Shown here piece by piece: positions 23,839 to 31,308 of a DNA stretch of 64,000 nt. Below the pieces are notes generated by a model. That model had not been told where the DNA came from. It made no database searches and saw only the letters and a program-made list of their open reading frames with translations. Each line of letters starts with the position of its first letter. Within the stretch, counting starts at the first letter, position 1. Made by a program: the position numbers and the translations under genes. The stretch spans positions 1-64,000 of the forward strand of contig NZ_SGJB01000010.1 in assembly GCF_006861675.1 (NCBI RefSeq), written 5' to 3'. The stretch comes from Peptacetobacter hominis. Its GTDB lineage: Bacteria > Bacillota > Clostridia > Peptostreptococcales > Peptostreptococcaceae.

Positions 23839-25611
23839 ATGGCATTAGATGGTTTAGTTGTACATTCACTTGCCGATGAATTAGGCAGATGTCTGTGCGG
23901 CGCTAAAATAGATAAGGTTTATCAGCCTGAGGAAGACGAGATACTTCTTCAGATAAGAAACCACAAAATAAACTACAGACTTGTACTTAGTGCAAGTGCA
24001 TCAAATCCAAGAGTATATCTTGCGGATGACTACAAAAAAAGCAATCCAAAGAAAGCACCTATGTTTTGCATGCTTCTCAGAAAATACATTCAGGGTGGAG
24101 TTATAACTGCTGTAGAACAGGTAGGATTTGAAAGAATACTTAAAATAAGCGTCGAATCTTTTGACGAACTGAAGGAAAAAAGTATAAAAAATATCTACAT
24201 AGAAATAATGGGAAGACACAGCAACATAATTCTTGTATCAGAAAAAGACAATAGAATTATAGATGCTGTAAAAAGAGTTCCTGTAAGTGTCAGCAGAGTA
24301 AGACAGATTCTTCCAGGACAGGATTATGTGCTTCCTCCTTCTCAGGACAAGCTAAGTCCACTTGAAAAAATAGAATTGGATGAATTCTCATCTTCTATTA
24401 GATTACATGATATGCCTGTTTTTAAGGCTATATATTCTTCTATATTAGGTGTAAGTCCAACTGTTGCCAGAGAGATATGCTTCAGGGCTGGAGTTGATAA
24501 AAGTGAACTTGCTCCTTCTCTTTCTGATTCTGAAATAGAGAAAATATACAATTCATTTGAAAGTATATTTTCATCAGTTAGAAAGAATGAATTTTCACCT
24601 TGTATAATAATCAATGAAAAAGTCGATAGAATAGTTGATTTCAGTTGTATTGACCTTCTTATGTACCACGAAATAACATCTATAAAAAGAGATAGTATTT
24701 CCGCAGTCATAGAAGAATACTACAGAACAAAGGATATAAAAGATAGAATCCATCAGAAATCAGCTGTAATGAAGAAAAATATTTCCATAAAACTTGAACG
24801 ACTTATCCACAAGCTTGAAAAACAGAAAAAGGAACTTATAGAATCCGAAAACGCTGAGGAGTTCAAAATAAAGGGAGAACTTATAACGTCATATATATAC
24901 ATGATAGAAAAAGGTATGGAAAGTGTTGAGGTTCAGAATTTCTATGATCCTGAATACTCAAATATAACAATAACTTTAAATAAAAATCTTACTCCTTCAG
25001 AAAATGCTCAGAAATACTTTAAAAAATACAACAAGCTTAAAAATGCAAAAGTTGAAATTACACATCAGATGAGTATGACAAAAGAGGAAGTAGACTATCT
25101 CGAAAATATTATATTTTCTATAGAAAACTGTGAAAATACAAAAGAACTTAGAGATATAAGGGAAGAGCTTATAAAAACCGGTTATGTGAAATCACAGAAA
25201 AAGATTGGCAAAAAAGACAACCAGCCTTCAACTGCACCACTTGAGTTCATATCTTCTGACGGCGTAAAAATACTTGTCGGAAAAAATAACAGACAGAATG
25301 ACTATCTTACACTTAGACTTGCAGACAACGATGATATATGGATGCACACAAAGGACATCCCTGGTTCTCACGTCATAGTAAAATGTGCCGGAACTGAAGT
25401 AAGTGATAAAACACTTACTGAGGCTGCTACTCTTGCTGCATACTACAGTAAAGCCAGAATGTCTGCAAAGGTTCCAGTTGATTATACAAAAAGAAAAAAT
25501 GTCAAAAAACCTTCAGGTGCAAAACCTGGTATGGTTATATACGAAACAAATAATACAGCATATGTAGATCCTTCAGAGGAAGTCGTTGCATCACTAAAAA
25601 TAAAGGAATAA
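23839..25611 (+). CDS. rqcH: RqcH / NFACT ribosome quality-control protein (FbpA-like)
   Basis: Binds stalled 50S subunits carrying peptidyl-tRNA and recruits tRNA-Ala to add C-terminal Ala tails that mark the peptide for decay. N-terminal NFACT-N domain (about 1-200, MALDGLVVHSLADEL), helix-hairpin-helix region near 200-240, a long coiled-coil (about 285-440) and the C-terminal NFACT-R domain with DDIWMHTKDIPGSHVIVK. 590 residues. Older annotations call it fibronectin-binding protein. GAAAGGAG precedes ATG 23839. Confidence 0.93.
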   Translation: MALDGLVVHSLADELGRCLCGAKIDKVYQPEEDEILLQIRNHKINYRLVLSASASNPRVYLADDYKKSNPKKAPMFCMLLRKYIQGGVITAVEQVGFERILKISVESFDELKEKSIKNIYIEIMGRHSNIILVSEKDNRIIDAVKRVPVSVSRVRQILPGQDYVLPPSQDKLSPLEKIELDEFSSSIRLHDMPVFKAIYSSILGVSPTVAREICFRAGVDKSELAPSLSDSEIEKIYNSFESIFSSVRKNEFSPCIIINEKVDRIVDFSCIDLLMYHEITSIKRDSISAVIEEYYRTKDIKDRIHQKSAVMKKNISIKLERLIHKLEKQKKELIESENAEEFKIKGELITSYIYMIEKGMESVEVQNFYDPEYSNITITLNKNLTPSENAQKYFKKYNKLKNAKVEITHQMSMTKEEVDYLENIIFSIENCENTKELRDIREELIKTGYVKSQKKIGKKDNQPSTAPLEFISSDGVKILVGKNNRQNDYLTLRLADNDDIWMHTKDIPGSHVIVKCAGTEVSDKTLTEAATLAAYYSKARMSAKVPVDYTKRKNVKKPSGAKPGMVIYETNNTAYVDPSEEVVASLKIKE

Positions 25612-25615
25612 TTCA

Positions 25616-25648
25616 AAAGAGAGATGATAATTTTTCATCTCTCTTTTT
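25616..25648 (+). terminator. Terminator of rqcH
   Basis: AAAAGAGAGATGA, seven-base loop, TCATCTCTCTTTT and more T. Confidence 0.9.
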
Positions 25649-25771
25649 TAATGTGAGTGAATTTATTTTGATTATATTTTCATATTTTCTTTAATTATGT
25701 AAATACGTTTGCCCCGATTTTAAATATTTCTGACTTTTTTTACAAAAAGGTATTCCATTTTAAATTTATTG

Positions 25772-25818
25772 TGCTAAAATTAAATATGGTAATACATTTA
25801 TGTAATACAATTTTAGCA
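25772..25818 (+). promoter_or_regulatory. Inverted repeat with inner direct repeats before the Xaa-Pro peptidase
   Basis: TGCTAAAATT (25772-25781) and AATTTTAGCA (25809-25818) are exact 10-base complements. Between them GTAATAC occurs twice (25789-25795 and 25802-25808). The right arm touches the ribosome binding site CAGGAGG, so an mRNA hairpin could affect translation, or the direct repeats could bind a protein. Confidence 0.5.
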
Positions 25819-25832
25819 GGAGGTAGTTTACA

Positions 25833-26909
25833 ATGAAAACTCAGAGATTAAATGCTGTTTTAGAGCAGATGAAAAAAGACGGTATCCAGCAGATGATAGT
25901 GAGTGATCCATACTCAATATTCTACTTAACTGGATTAATGCTACACACAGGAGAAAGATTATTTGCTTTATACCTAAATGTAGACGGAAACCACAAATTA
26001 TTCGTTAACGAATTATTCCCAATAGAAGAAGATCTTGGTGTTGAAAAAGTTATATTCAAAGACACTGATGATTCTGTAAAAGTTGTTGCTGATAGAGTTG
26101 ATCACAACGCTGTTATGGGAATAGACAAAAACTGGCCAGCTAGATTCCTTCTTGGATTAATGGAACTTGGAGCTGGAAGCAAATTCGTAAACGGTTCTTA
26201 TATAATAGACAGATTAAGAATGTGCAAAGACGAAGAAGAAAAAGAATTAATGAGAAAAGCTTCTGCGTTAAATGATAAAGCTGTTGAAAAACTTGAAGCA
26301 GCTATAACTGGTGATTTAACAGAAAAACAGTTAGTAAGTGTATTAAAAGGTATATATGAAGAATTAGGAGCAGACGGACTTTCTTTCGATCCAATAATAG
26401 GATTTGCTGCAAACGGAGCTAACCCACACGGTGAGCCTGGTGACAGATACGTTAAAGAAGGAGACGCTATAATACTTGACCTTGGATGCGTTAAAGATCA
26501 CTACTGTTCAGATATGACAAGAACTGTATTCTACAAATCAGTTCCTGAAAAAGGTAAAGAAATATTTGAAATAGTTCTTGAAGCTAATAAGAGAGCTATA
26601 GAAAAAGTTAAACCAGGTGTAAGATTCTGTGATATAGATGCAGCTGCAAGAGACTACATAACTGAAAAAGGTTATGGAGAATACTTCACTCACAGAACTG
26701 GACATTCTATAGGATTAGAGTGCCACGATCTTGGTGACGTTTCTGCAGTTAACACTGACGAATTAAAACCAGGTATGATATTCTCAGTTGAGCCAGGTAT
26801 ATATCTACCAGGAGAATTCGGTGTAAGAATAGAAGACCTTATACTAGTAACTGAAGATGGTTATGAAAATCTAAACAGCTTCAACAAAGAATTAGTTGTT
26901 GTTGGTTAA
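25833..26909 (+). CDS. Xaa-Pro peptidase (M24 family)
   Basis: Two-metal creatinase-type peptidase that cleaves X-Pro bonds (aminopeptidase P or dipeptidase). The N-terminal creatinase domain is about 1-125. The catalytic domain carries the five ligands: Asp in ILDLGCVKDHYC, Asp in SDMTRT, His in HRTGHSIGLE, Glu in SVEPGIY and Glu in GVRIED. 358 residues. AGGAGG ahead of ATG 25833. Codon choice (TTA, AAC, GGA) differs from neighbours and resembles nifJ, suggesting high expression. PepP and PepQ types cannot be split by eye. Confidence 0.9.
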   Translation: MKTQRLNAVLEQMKKDGIQQMIVSDPYSIFYLTGLMLHTGERLFALYLNVDGNHKLFVNELFPIEEDLGVEKVIFKDTDDSVKVVADRVDHNAVMGIDKNWPARFLLGLMELGAGSKFVNGSYIIDRLRMCKDEEEKELMRKASALNDKAVEKLEAAITGDLTEKQLVSVLKGIYEELGADGLSFDPIIGFAANGANPHGEPGDRYVKEGDAIILDLGCVKDHYCSDMTRTVFYKSVPEKGKEIFEIVLEANKRAIEKVKPGVRFCDIDAAARDYITEKGYGEYFTHRTGHSIGLECHDLGDVSAVNTDELKPGMIFSVEPGIYLPGEFGVRIEDLILVTEDGYENLNSFNKELVVVG

Positions 26910-26920
26910 TATTGAATTTA

Positions 26921-26948
26921 AAGGATGCTGAAATTCAGCATCCTTTTT
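26921..26948 (+). terminator. Terminator of the Xaa-Pro peptidase gene
   Basis: AAGGATGCTGAA and TTCAGCATCCTT around a single A, then a T run. Confidence 0.9.
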
Positions 26949-26965
26949 TATTTTATGTACAAATT

Positions 26966-26992
26966 AAAAGAGAGATGAAAACTTCACCTCTC
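26966..26992 (-). terminator. Terminator of the CNNM-type transporter gene
   Basis: Minus strand GAGAGGTGA, short loop, TCATCTCTC, TTTT, with one G-T pair. Confidence 0.75.
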
Positions 26993-27008
26993 CTGCATAT
27001 TATAAATT

Positions 27009-28346
27009 TTATTTCTCGATATGTTTATCTGTTCTTTTGTTTACTGTTACAATAGCCTTTTCGATTTTTCTGTTTTCTATCTTTTCAACCTTTATCCTGA
27101 TGCCATGCACTGCAACCTCAATTCCAGTTGCATCTGAAGGTATTGTTCGTAGACAGCTATAAACCATTCCCGCAACAGTATCATATGGAAGATTCTCCGG
27201 AAATTCTACATCTATTTCATCCGATAAATCCGAAATAATGGTATTTCCTCTTACAGACCACTCTGTTTCAGATATTTTCAGAATATCCTTATCTTCTTCA
27301 TCATCAAATTCGTCATATATATTACCAACTATTTCCTCTATAAGATCCTCCATAGTAACAATACCAGAATTATCTCCGTATTCATCTATTACTATTGCTA
27401 TATGAGTTTTATTTTTCTGCATATCCTTAAAAAGAACTGCAGCTTTCATGTTGTCTGAAACAAGATATGCCGGTCTTAAAATATTTCTTATATCAAATTT
27501 ATCTATGTCACATGAATTTCTAAGCCCTATGAAAAATTCTCGGGCATTCATTATACCCAATATTTCATTTTCATCATCGCCATAGACAGGGTATCTGGAA
27601 TATCCATATTCTTCTATTATCTTTTCAATTTCATCCGGTTTCATATCTACAGATATAGAAATAACATCCGATTTTCTGGCCATAACAGATTTTACAACTT
27701 CATCACCGAAATCAAATACATTCTCTATCCATTCTCTTTCATCTTCTTCTATTTCTCCACTTTCCTGTCCCATACCTACCATGAGCCTTATCTCTTCCTC
27801 TGTTATCTTTTCCTCTTCTGCTTCTGTTTTCATTCCAATCAGCCTAAGTATGGTGTTTGTAGATACCGATAAAAACCACACCACTGGTCTTACTGCAGAA
27901 GATATAAACGATACCGGAACACAGGATATTTTAGCTATCTCCATCGGCTTTTGCATAGCTATTCTTTTGGGAACAAGTTCACCAAATATAAGCGTAAAAT
28001 AAGAAAGTATAAGTGTTATAACGACCACAGCTATGGTATCCAGTGTCGTTTCCGGTATATTTCTTAATCCAAGATCGTTATAAACCCAATTCACTAGATA
28101 TCCTGAAAAATTGTCAGCAGCAAATGCACTTCCCAGGAATCCTGCCAGTGTTATACCTATCTGTATAGTGGATAAAAATCCTGACGGATCTTCTGATATT
28201 TTAAGAAGCTTTCCAGCAGTTTTATCCCCTTCTTCATACATAGCCTTAAGCCTGGCAGTATTTACAGAGATAAGCGCTATCTCTGTCATTGCAAAAAACG
28301 CATTCAGTAGTATAAGTACCACCTGTAAAATTAATTGTCCATACAT
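27009..28346 (-). CDS. CNNM/CorC-family membrane protein (DUF21, CBS pair, CorC_HlyC)
   Basis: Integral membrane protein of the hemolysin-C/CNNM family; studied relatives export Mg2+. The DUF21 domain (about 1-185) has four hydrophobic segments, including LILLNAFFAMTEIALISVN near the start and GITLAGFLGSAFAA. Two CBS motifs follow (about 205-325, VMARKSDVI and IVIDEYGDNSGIVT), then the C-terminal CorC_HlyC domain (about 345-430). 445 residues. GGAGAG precedes ATG 28346. A 31-codon ORF lies 65 bases upstream on the same strand. Confidence 0.9.
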   Translation of the reverse strand: MYGQLILQVVLILLNAFFAMTEIALISVNTARLKAMYEEGDKTAGKLLKISEDPSGFLSTIQIGITLAGFLGSAFAADNFSGYLVNWVYNDLGLRNIPETTLDTIAVVVITLILSYFTLIFGELVPKRIAMQKPMEIAKISCVPVSFISSAVRPVVWFLSVSTNTILRLIGMKTEAEEEKITEEEIRLMVGMGQESGEIEEDEREWIENVFDFGDEVVKSVMARKSDVISISVDMKPDEIEKIIEEYGYSRYPVYGDDENEILGIMNAREFFIGLRNSCDIDKFDIRNILRPAYLVSDNMKAAVLFKDMQKNKTHIAIVIDEYGDNSGIVTMEDLIEEIVGNIYDEFDDEEDKDILKISETEWSVRGNTIISDLSDEIDVEFPENLPYDTVAGMVYSCLRTIPSDATGIEVAVHGIRIKVEKIENRKIEKAIVTVNKRTDKHIEK

Positions 28347-28411
28347 TATTATAATCTCTCCATTCTATTCAATATATTATACGTTTTAATACTCATAACC
28401 TAATATGTATA

Positions 28412-28507
28412 CTAAAGCACTCTTTTTGAATAGATACAGTAGAGCCTATACAATTTTTTTGATATTATTGAATACCTTTTCGATTCTTCCTCGTCATCTG
28501 AGTCCAT
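28412..28507 (-). CDS. Candidate small protein or leader peptide, 31 residues
   Basis: A short ORF in what would otherwise be a 244-base gap. It starts MDSDDEEESKRYSI and ends in a basic stretch (KKLYRLYCIYSKRVL). Its support is unusually good: GGAAAGAGG lies five to six bases before ATG 28507, and a consensus promoter (28542-28570) is about 35 bases upstream of the start codon. No terminator separates it from the CNNM gene, so it may be the first gene of that operon or a regulatory leader peptide. I recognise no family. Confidence 0.55.
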   Translation of the reverse strand: MDSDDEEESKRYSIISKKLYRLYCIYSKRVL

Positions 28508-28541
28508 AAAATCCTCTTTCCTTTATGTTTATTTAATCTAT

Positions 28542-28570
28542 ATTATATTATATCAATAAAGTTTTTTCAA
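28542..28570 (-). promoter_or_regulatory. Consensus sigma-A promoter of the 31-codon ORF
   Basis: Minus strand TTGAAA (28570-28565), exactly 17 bases, TATAAT (28547-28542). Predicted start about 28535, giving a leader near 28 bases. Confidence 0.75.
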
Positions 28571-28590
28571 GAATTTTATATATGAAATAA

Positions 28591-29436
28591 CTATATTTCT
28601 GCTGCATTAAGAAGTATACATCCTTCAGCTGCATAAGTTCCCATTATAGGACCTATTTCACATATAACAACTTCCTTAAATGCTTTAAGCTTTTCTATTT
28701 CAATTTTTACTTTTTCAGCTTTTTCAGGAAGATTTGAATGTCCTATAAACAGAGTCTTATTCTCTGTATTTTCCTGCTTATCAAGAAACAGAGATATAAG
28801 TTTTCTTACACTATTCCCTTCTCCTCTTGCTTTATCAAATGGATGAACAAGTCCACCCTCAACTTTTATAAGTGCTTTAAAATTAAATGTATTTATTATA
28901 CTTCCAGCCAATTTACTTATTCTTCCGCCCTTTATTGCATTTTCAAGAGTCTGAAGTACTCCAAAAAATGCCTCTTTATCTATAAGTTTCATTATGGCTT
29001 TTTCTATTTCATCCGCACTTTTTCCATCTTCAGAAAGTTTAGCAGCATAATACACAAGTAAACCTTCTCCTATAGAACCACTTAATGTATCTATTACTCT
29101 TATATCTACTCCACCATCTTCATCATACATGCTTTTTGCAAGTACAGCACTATTGTATGTTCCTGAAAGTTTTGAGCTTATACTTATAACAACTACATCT
29201 GTATTCTCCTCTTTATATAAATCAAGAAATCTGTCTGGAGATGGACATGCTGTTTTTGGAAGCTGAGATTCCTGTTTCATTCTCTTATAGAAAGTATCAT
29301 TATCCATTCCTACTCCCTCTTCAAATCTATCTTCACCGAATATTACATCAAGACCTATAACTTTTATACCATATTTTTCAACTATTTCTATAGGCAGGTC
29401 ACTTGCACTATCTGTTATTATTCTTACTTTACTCAT
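28591..29436 (-). CDS. DegV-family fatty-acid-binding protein
   Basis: DegV (FakB-like) proteins bind fatty acids, and FakB relatives present them to a kinase. N-terminal RIITDSASDLP, the TACPSPDRFL loop, SSKLSGTYNSA and the late GPIMGTYAAEG are typical. 281 residues. ATG 29436 follows GAGGA. A sigma-A promoter (29487-29515) and a perfect palindrome sit upstream, next to a divergent tetR gene. Confidence 0.92.
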   Translation of the reverse strand: MSKVRIITDSASDLPIEIVEKYGIKVIGLDVIFGEDRFEEGVGMDNDTFYKRMKQESQLPKTACPSPDRFLDLYKEENTDVVVISISSKLSGTYNSAVLAKSMYDEDGGVDIRVIDTLSGSIGEGLLVYYAAKLSEDGKSADEIEKAIMKLIDKEAFFGVLQTLENAIKGGRISKLAGSIINTFNFKALIKVEGGLVHPFDKARGEGNSVRKLISLFLDKQENTENKTLFIGHSNLPEKAEKVKIEIEKLKAFKEVVICEIGPIMGTYAAEGCILLNAAEI

Positions 29437-29461
29437 CTTTATTCCTCTTTCATACGTTTTT

Positions 29462-29477
29462 TCGGTCGGCCGACCGA
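29462..29477. promoter_or_regulatory. 16-bp perfect palindrome, probable TetR operator
   Basis: TCGGTCGGCCGACCGA, GC-rich in an AT-rich gap. It lies about ten bases downstream of the degV -10, where binding would block transcription. The divergent TetR-family gene is the obvious candidate regulator. Confidence 0.8.
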
Positions 29478-29486
29478 TTTACTTTT

Positions 29487-29515
29487 ATTTTAATATCCTA
29501 TTCCTATATTGTCAA
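29487..29515 (-). promoter_or_regulatory. Sigma-A promoter of degV
   Basis: Minus strand TTGACA (29515-29510), 17 bases, TAAAAT (29492-29487). Confidence 0.8.
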
Positions 29516-29545
29516 CTTATATTTATATACTGCGGATAAGTATAT

Positions 29546-29574
29546 TTGACAGCTTTATGGTTAGATACTATAAT
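29546..29574 (+). promoter_or_regulatory. Consensus sigma-A promoter of tetR
   Basis: TTGACA (29546-29551), exactly 17 bases, TATAAT (29569-29574). No copy of the palindrome overlaps it, so autoregulation is not obvious. Confidence 0.85.
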
Positions 29575-29607
29575 TAAGTTATAAATTTTTAAAAGAAGGG
29601 TTTTTTT

Positions 29608-30192
29608 ATGAAATCAAACAACAATACAAAGCAGATTATTCTTGAGTCTGCATCTAAACTTATAGCAAAACAGGGCGTTAAAAGTACAAGCCTTGCAGAT
29701 ATAGCGAAATATTCTAATATAAGCAAAGGTACACTTTATTACTACTATTCTTCAAAATACGATATTATAGCTGATATAGCAGATACTCATCTTGAAATAA
29801 TTACAAAGGCTGTACTCGACTGTGTAAAAAATGTTACCGGCGATGAAGATACATTCAGTCTTGTTCAGGTAATAGTTGATAGAATATCCACTATATCATC
29901 TACCGGCAGAATACATATGTACCTTATATGTGAAGCAATTACTGAAAATGAAGCTCTAAGACTTCAGTTTGCTGAAAAATACAGAGAATGGAGATTCACT
30001 TTAAGAGAGGAACTTATAAAGGCTTTCGGTGGTATTAAAGATGAGAGAGAAATAGAGGCCTTATCTTTTCTTCTTATATCAGTAGTCGATGGACTTGTTA
30101 TGCAGAGCCTTCTCAAAGCTGAAAATATTCCATATTCGGATATTGCAAAATGTCTTGTAGATACAATAGTTACAAAAAAAACACGTGATTAA
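29608..30192 (+). CDS. TetR-family transcriptional regulator
   Basis: 194-residue repressor-type protein. N-terminal helix-turn-helix (about 10-55): ILESASKLIAKQGVKSTSL, then DIAKYSNISKGTLYYYYSSK, followed by an all-helical ligand domain. AGAAGGG precedes ATG 29608. Divergent from degV, with a palindrome suited to a dimeric TetR in the degV promoter. Likely signal: a fatty acid or related lipid, inferred only from the neighbour. Confidence 0.9.
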   Translation: MKSNNNTKQIILESASKLIAKQGVKSTSLADIAKYSNISKGTLYYYYSSKYDIIADIADTHLEIITKAVLDCVKNVTGDEDTFSLVQVIVDRISTISSTGRIHMYLICEAITENEALRLQFAEKYREWRFTLREELIKAFGGIKDEREIEALSFLLISVVDGLVMQSLLKAENIPYSDIAKCLVDTIVTKKTRD

Positions 30193-30204
30193 TCACGTGT
30201 TTTT
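30177..30204. terminator. Bidirectional terminator between tetR and the EamA gene
   Basis: AAAAACACGTGATT and AATCACGTGTTTT, a perfect palindrome that includes the tetR stop codon and serves both convergent genes. Confidence 0.9.
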
Positions 30205-30253
30205 CTATTTATATATACAAACTGTATTATATTTTATATAATTATTTCAAAAA

Positions 30254-31189
30254 TTAATATCTGTTTCTTTTGTACCTCAGGATTCCAATTTTTTCTCTTA
30301 CTTTATCAAGATCTGTTTCAAGGATACAAGCCGCTGATATAACTATAAAAGCTCCCAGTAACTGTATCTCAGACATTGTTTCTCCAAATATTATAAATGC
30401 GAATACACTTCCAAGTATTGGTTCAAGTGATACAAGTATACTTGTAACCTGAGTTTCTATATACTCTGTAGATTTAACATAGAATGTACTTGCTATGAAT
30501 GTAGATAATACCGCTATTGCGAATGCGTTTATGATTACTCTTACTGAATAGACTCCTGTAAATGCAGAGGCAATATTTGAAAAATCTGCAAAGAATGAAA
30601 GTACTATTGTACTTGATATAAATCCATATACAAGTATAGAATCCTTTGAATATTTACCTTCAAAGAATCTTGGAATAACTATCTGCATTGCAAATGTTAT
30701 ACCATTTATAAGTCCTGCTGCAACTCCTATAACATCAAGGTTATTTCCACCTGTAGATATTACATCTGATATACATACACATCCAAGTATGCACATTATT
30801 ATTACTGCAACTTTTTTCTTTGTCATCTTGTCCTTAAATATTACTGCACCAAATATACTTACCCAGATAGGATTTGTAAACATAAGAACTGTTGCCACTG
30901 ATATAGGTACTCTTGCAACCGATACATTATATGTCATGAATCCAAGCACAAAACATATTATTCCATATACCGCTCCAGCTACAACTGCTCCTATTCCACT
31001 TTTTAAATCTTCAGGCTTTCTTATAAGCATATATATAAAGAAAAGAACTCCAGCTACAGAACATCTTATAAATGCTATATCCATAGCAGAAAGACCTGAA
31101 TTAGAAAGAATTCTACTGTTTATACCCATAAGCCCCCAGAAAGTAGTTGCTATAAGTACAAGCATAATACCTTTTCTTCTGTCTTCCAA
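30254..31189 (-). CDS. DMT-superfamily transporter (EamA type)
   Basis: About ten membrane helices in two five-helix EamA halves (about 5-140 and 150-300). Signatures include TTFWGLMGINSR in helix 1, RCSVAGVLFFIY, and YIETQVTSILVSLEPILGS in the second half. 311 residues. The start is TTG 31189, eight bases after AGGGGG; the next ATG eight codons in has no site. Exporter or importer of a small metabolite; substrate unknown. Confidence 0.87.
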   Translation of the reverse strand: MEDRRKGIMLVLIATTFWGLMGINSRILSNSGLSAMDIAFIRCSVAGVLFFIYMLIRKPEDLKSGIGAVVAGAVYGIICFVLGFMTYNVSVARVPISVATVLMFTNPIWVSIFGAVIFKDKMTKKKVAVIIMCILGCVCISDVISTGGNNLDVIGVAAGLINGITFAMQIVIPRFFEGKYSKDSILVYGFISSTIVLSFFADFSNIASAFTGVYSVRVIINAFAIAVLSTFIASTFYVKSTEYIETQVTSILVSLEPILGSVFAFIIFGETMSEIQLLGAFIVISAACILETDLDKVREKIGILRYKRNRY

Positions 31190-31308
31190 AGAATATACCC
31201 CCTTTTTTTCTGCACATTAAAGAAGTGCCCCGAATAAACGAAACACTTCTTTATATTTTATACTCACATTATAGTATATTTTATAGATTTTTCCAATACC
31301 TGATAGTA

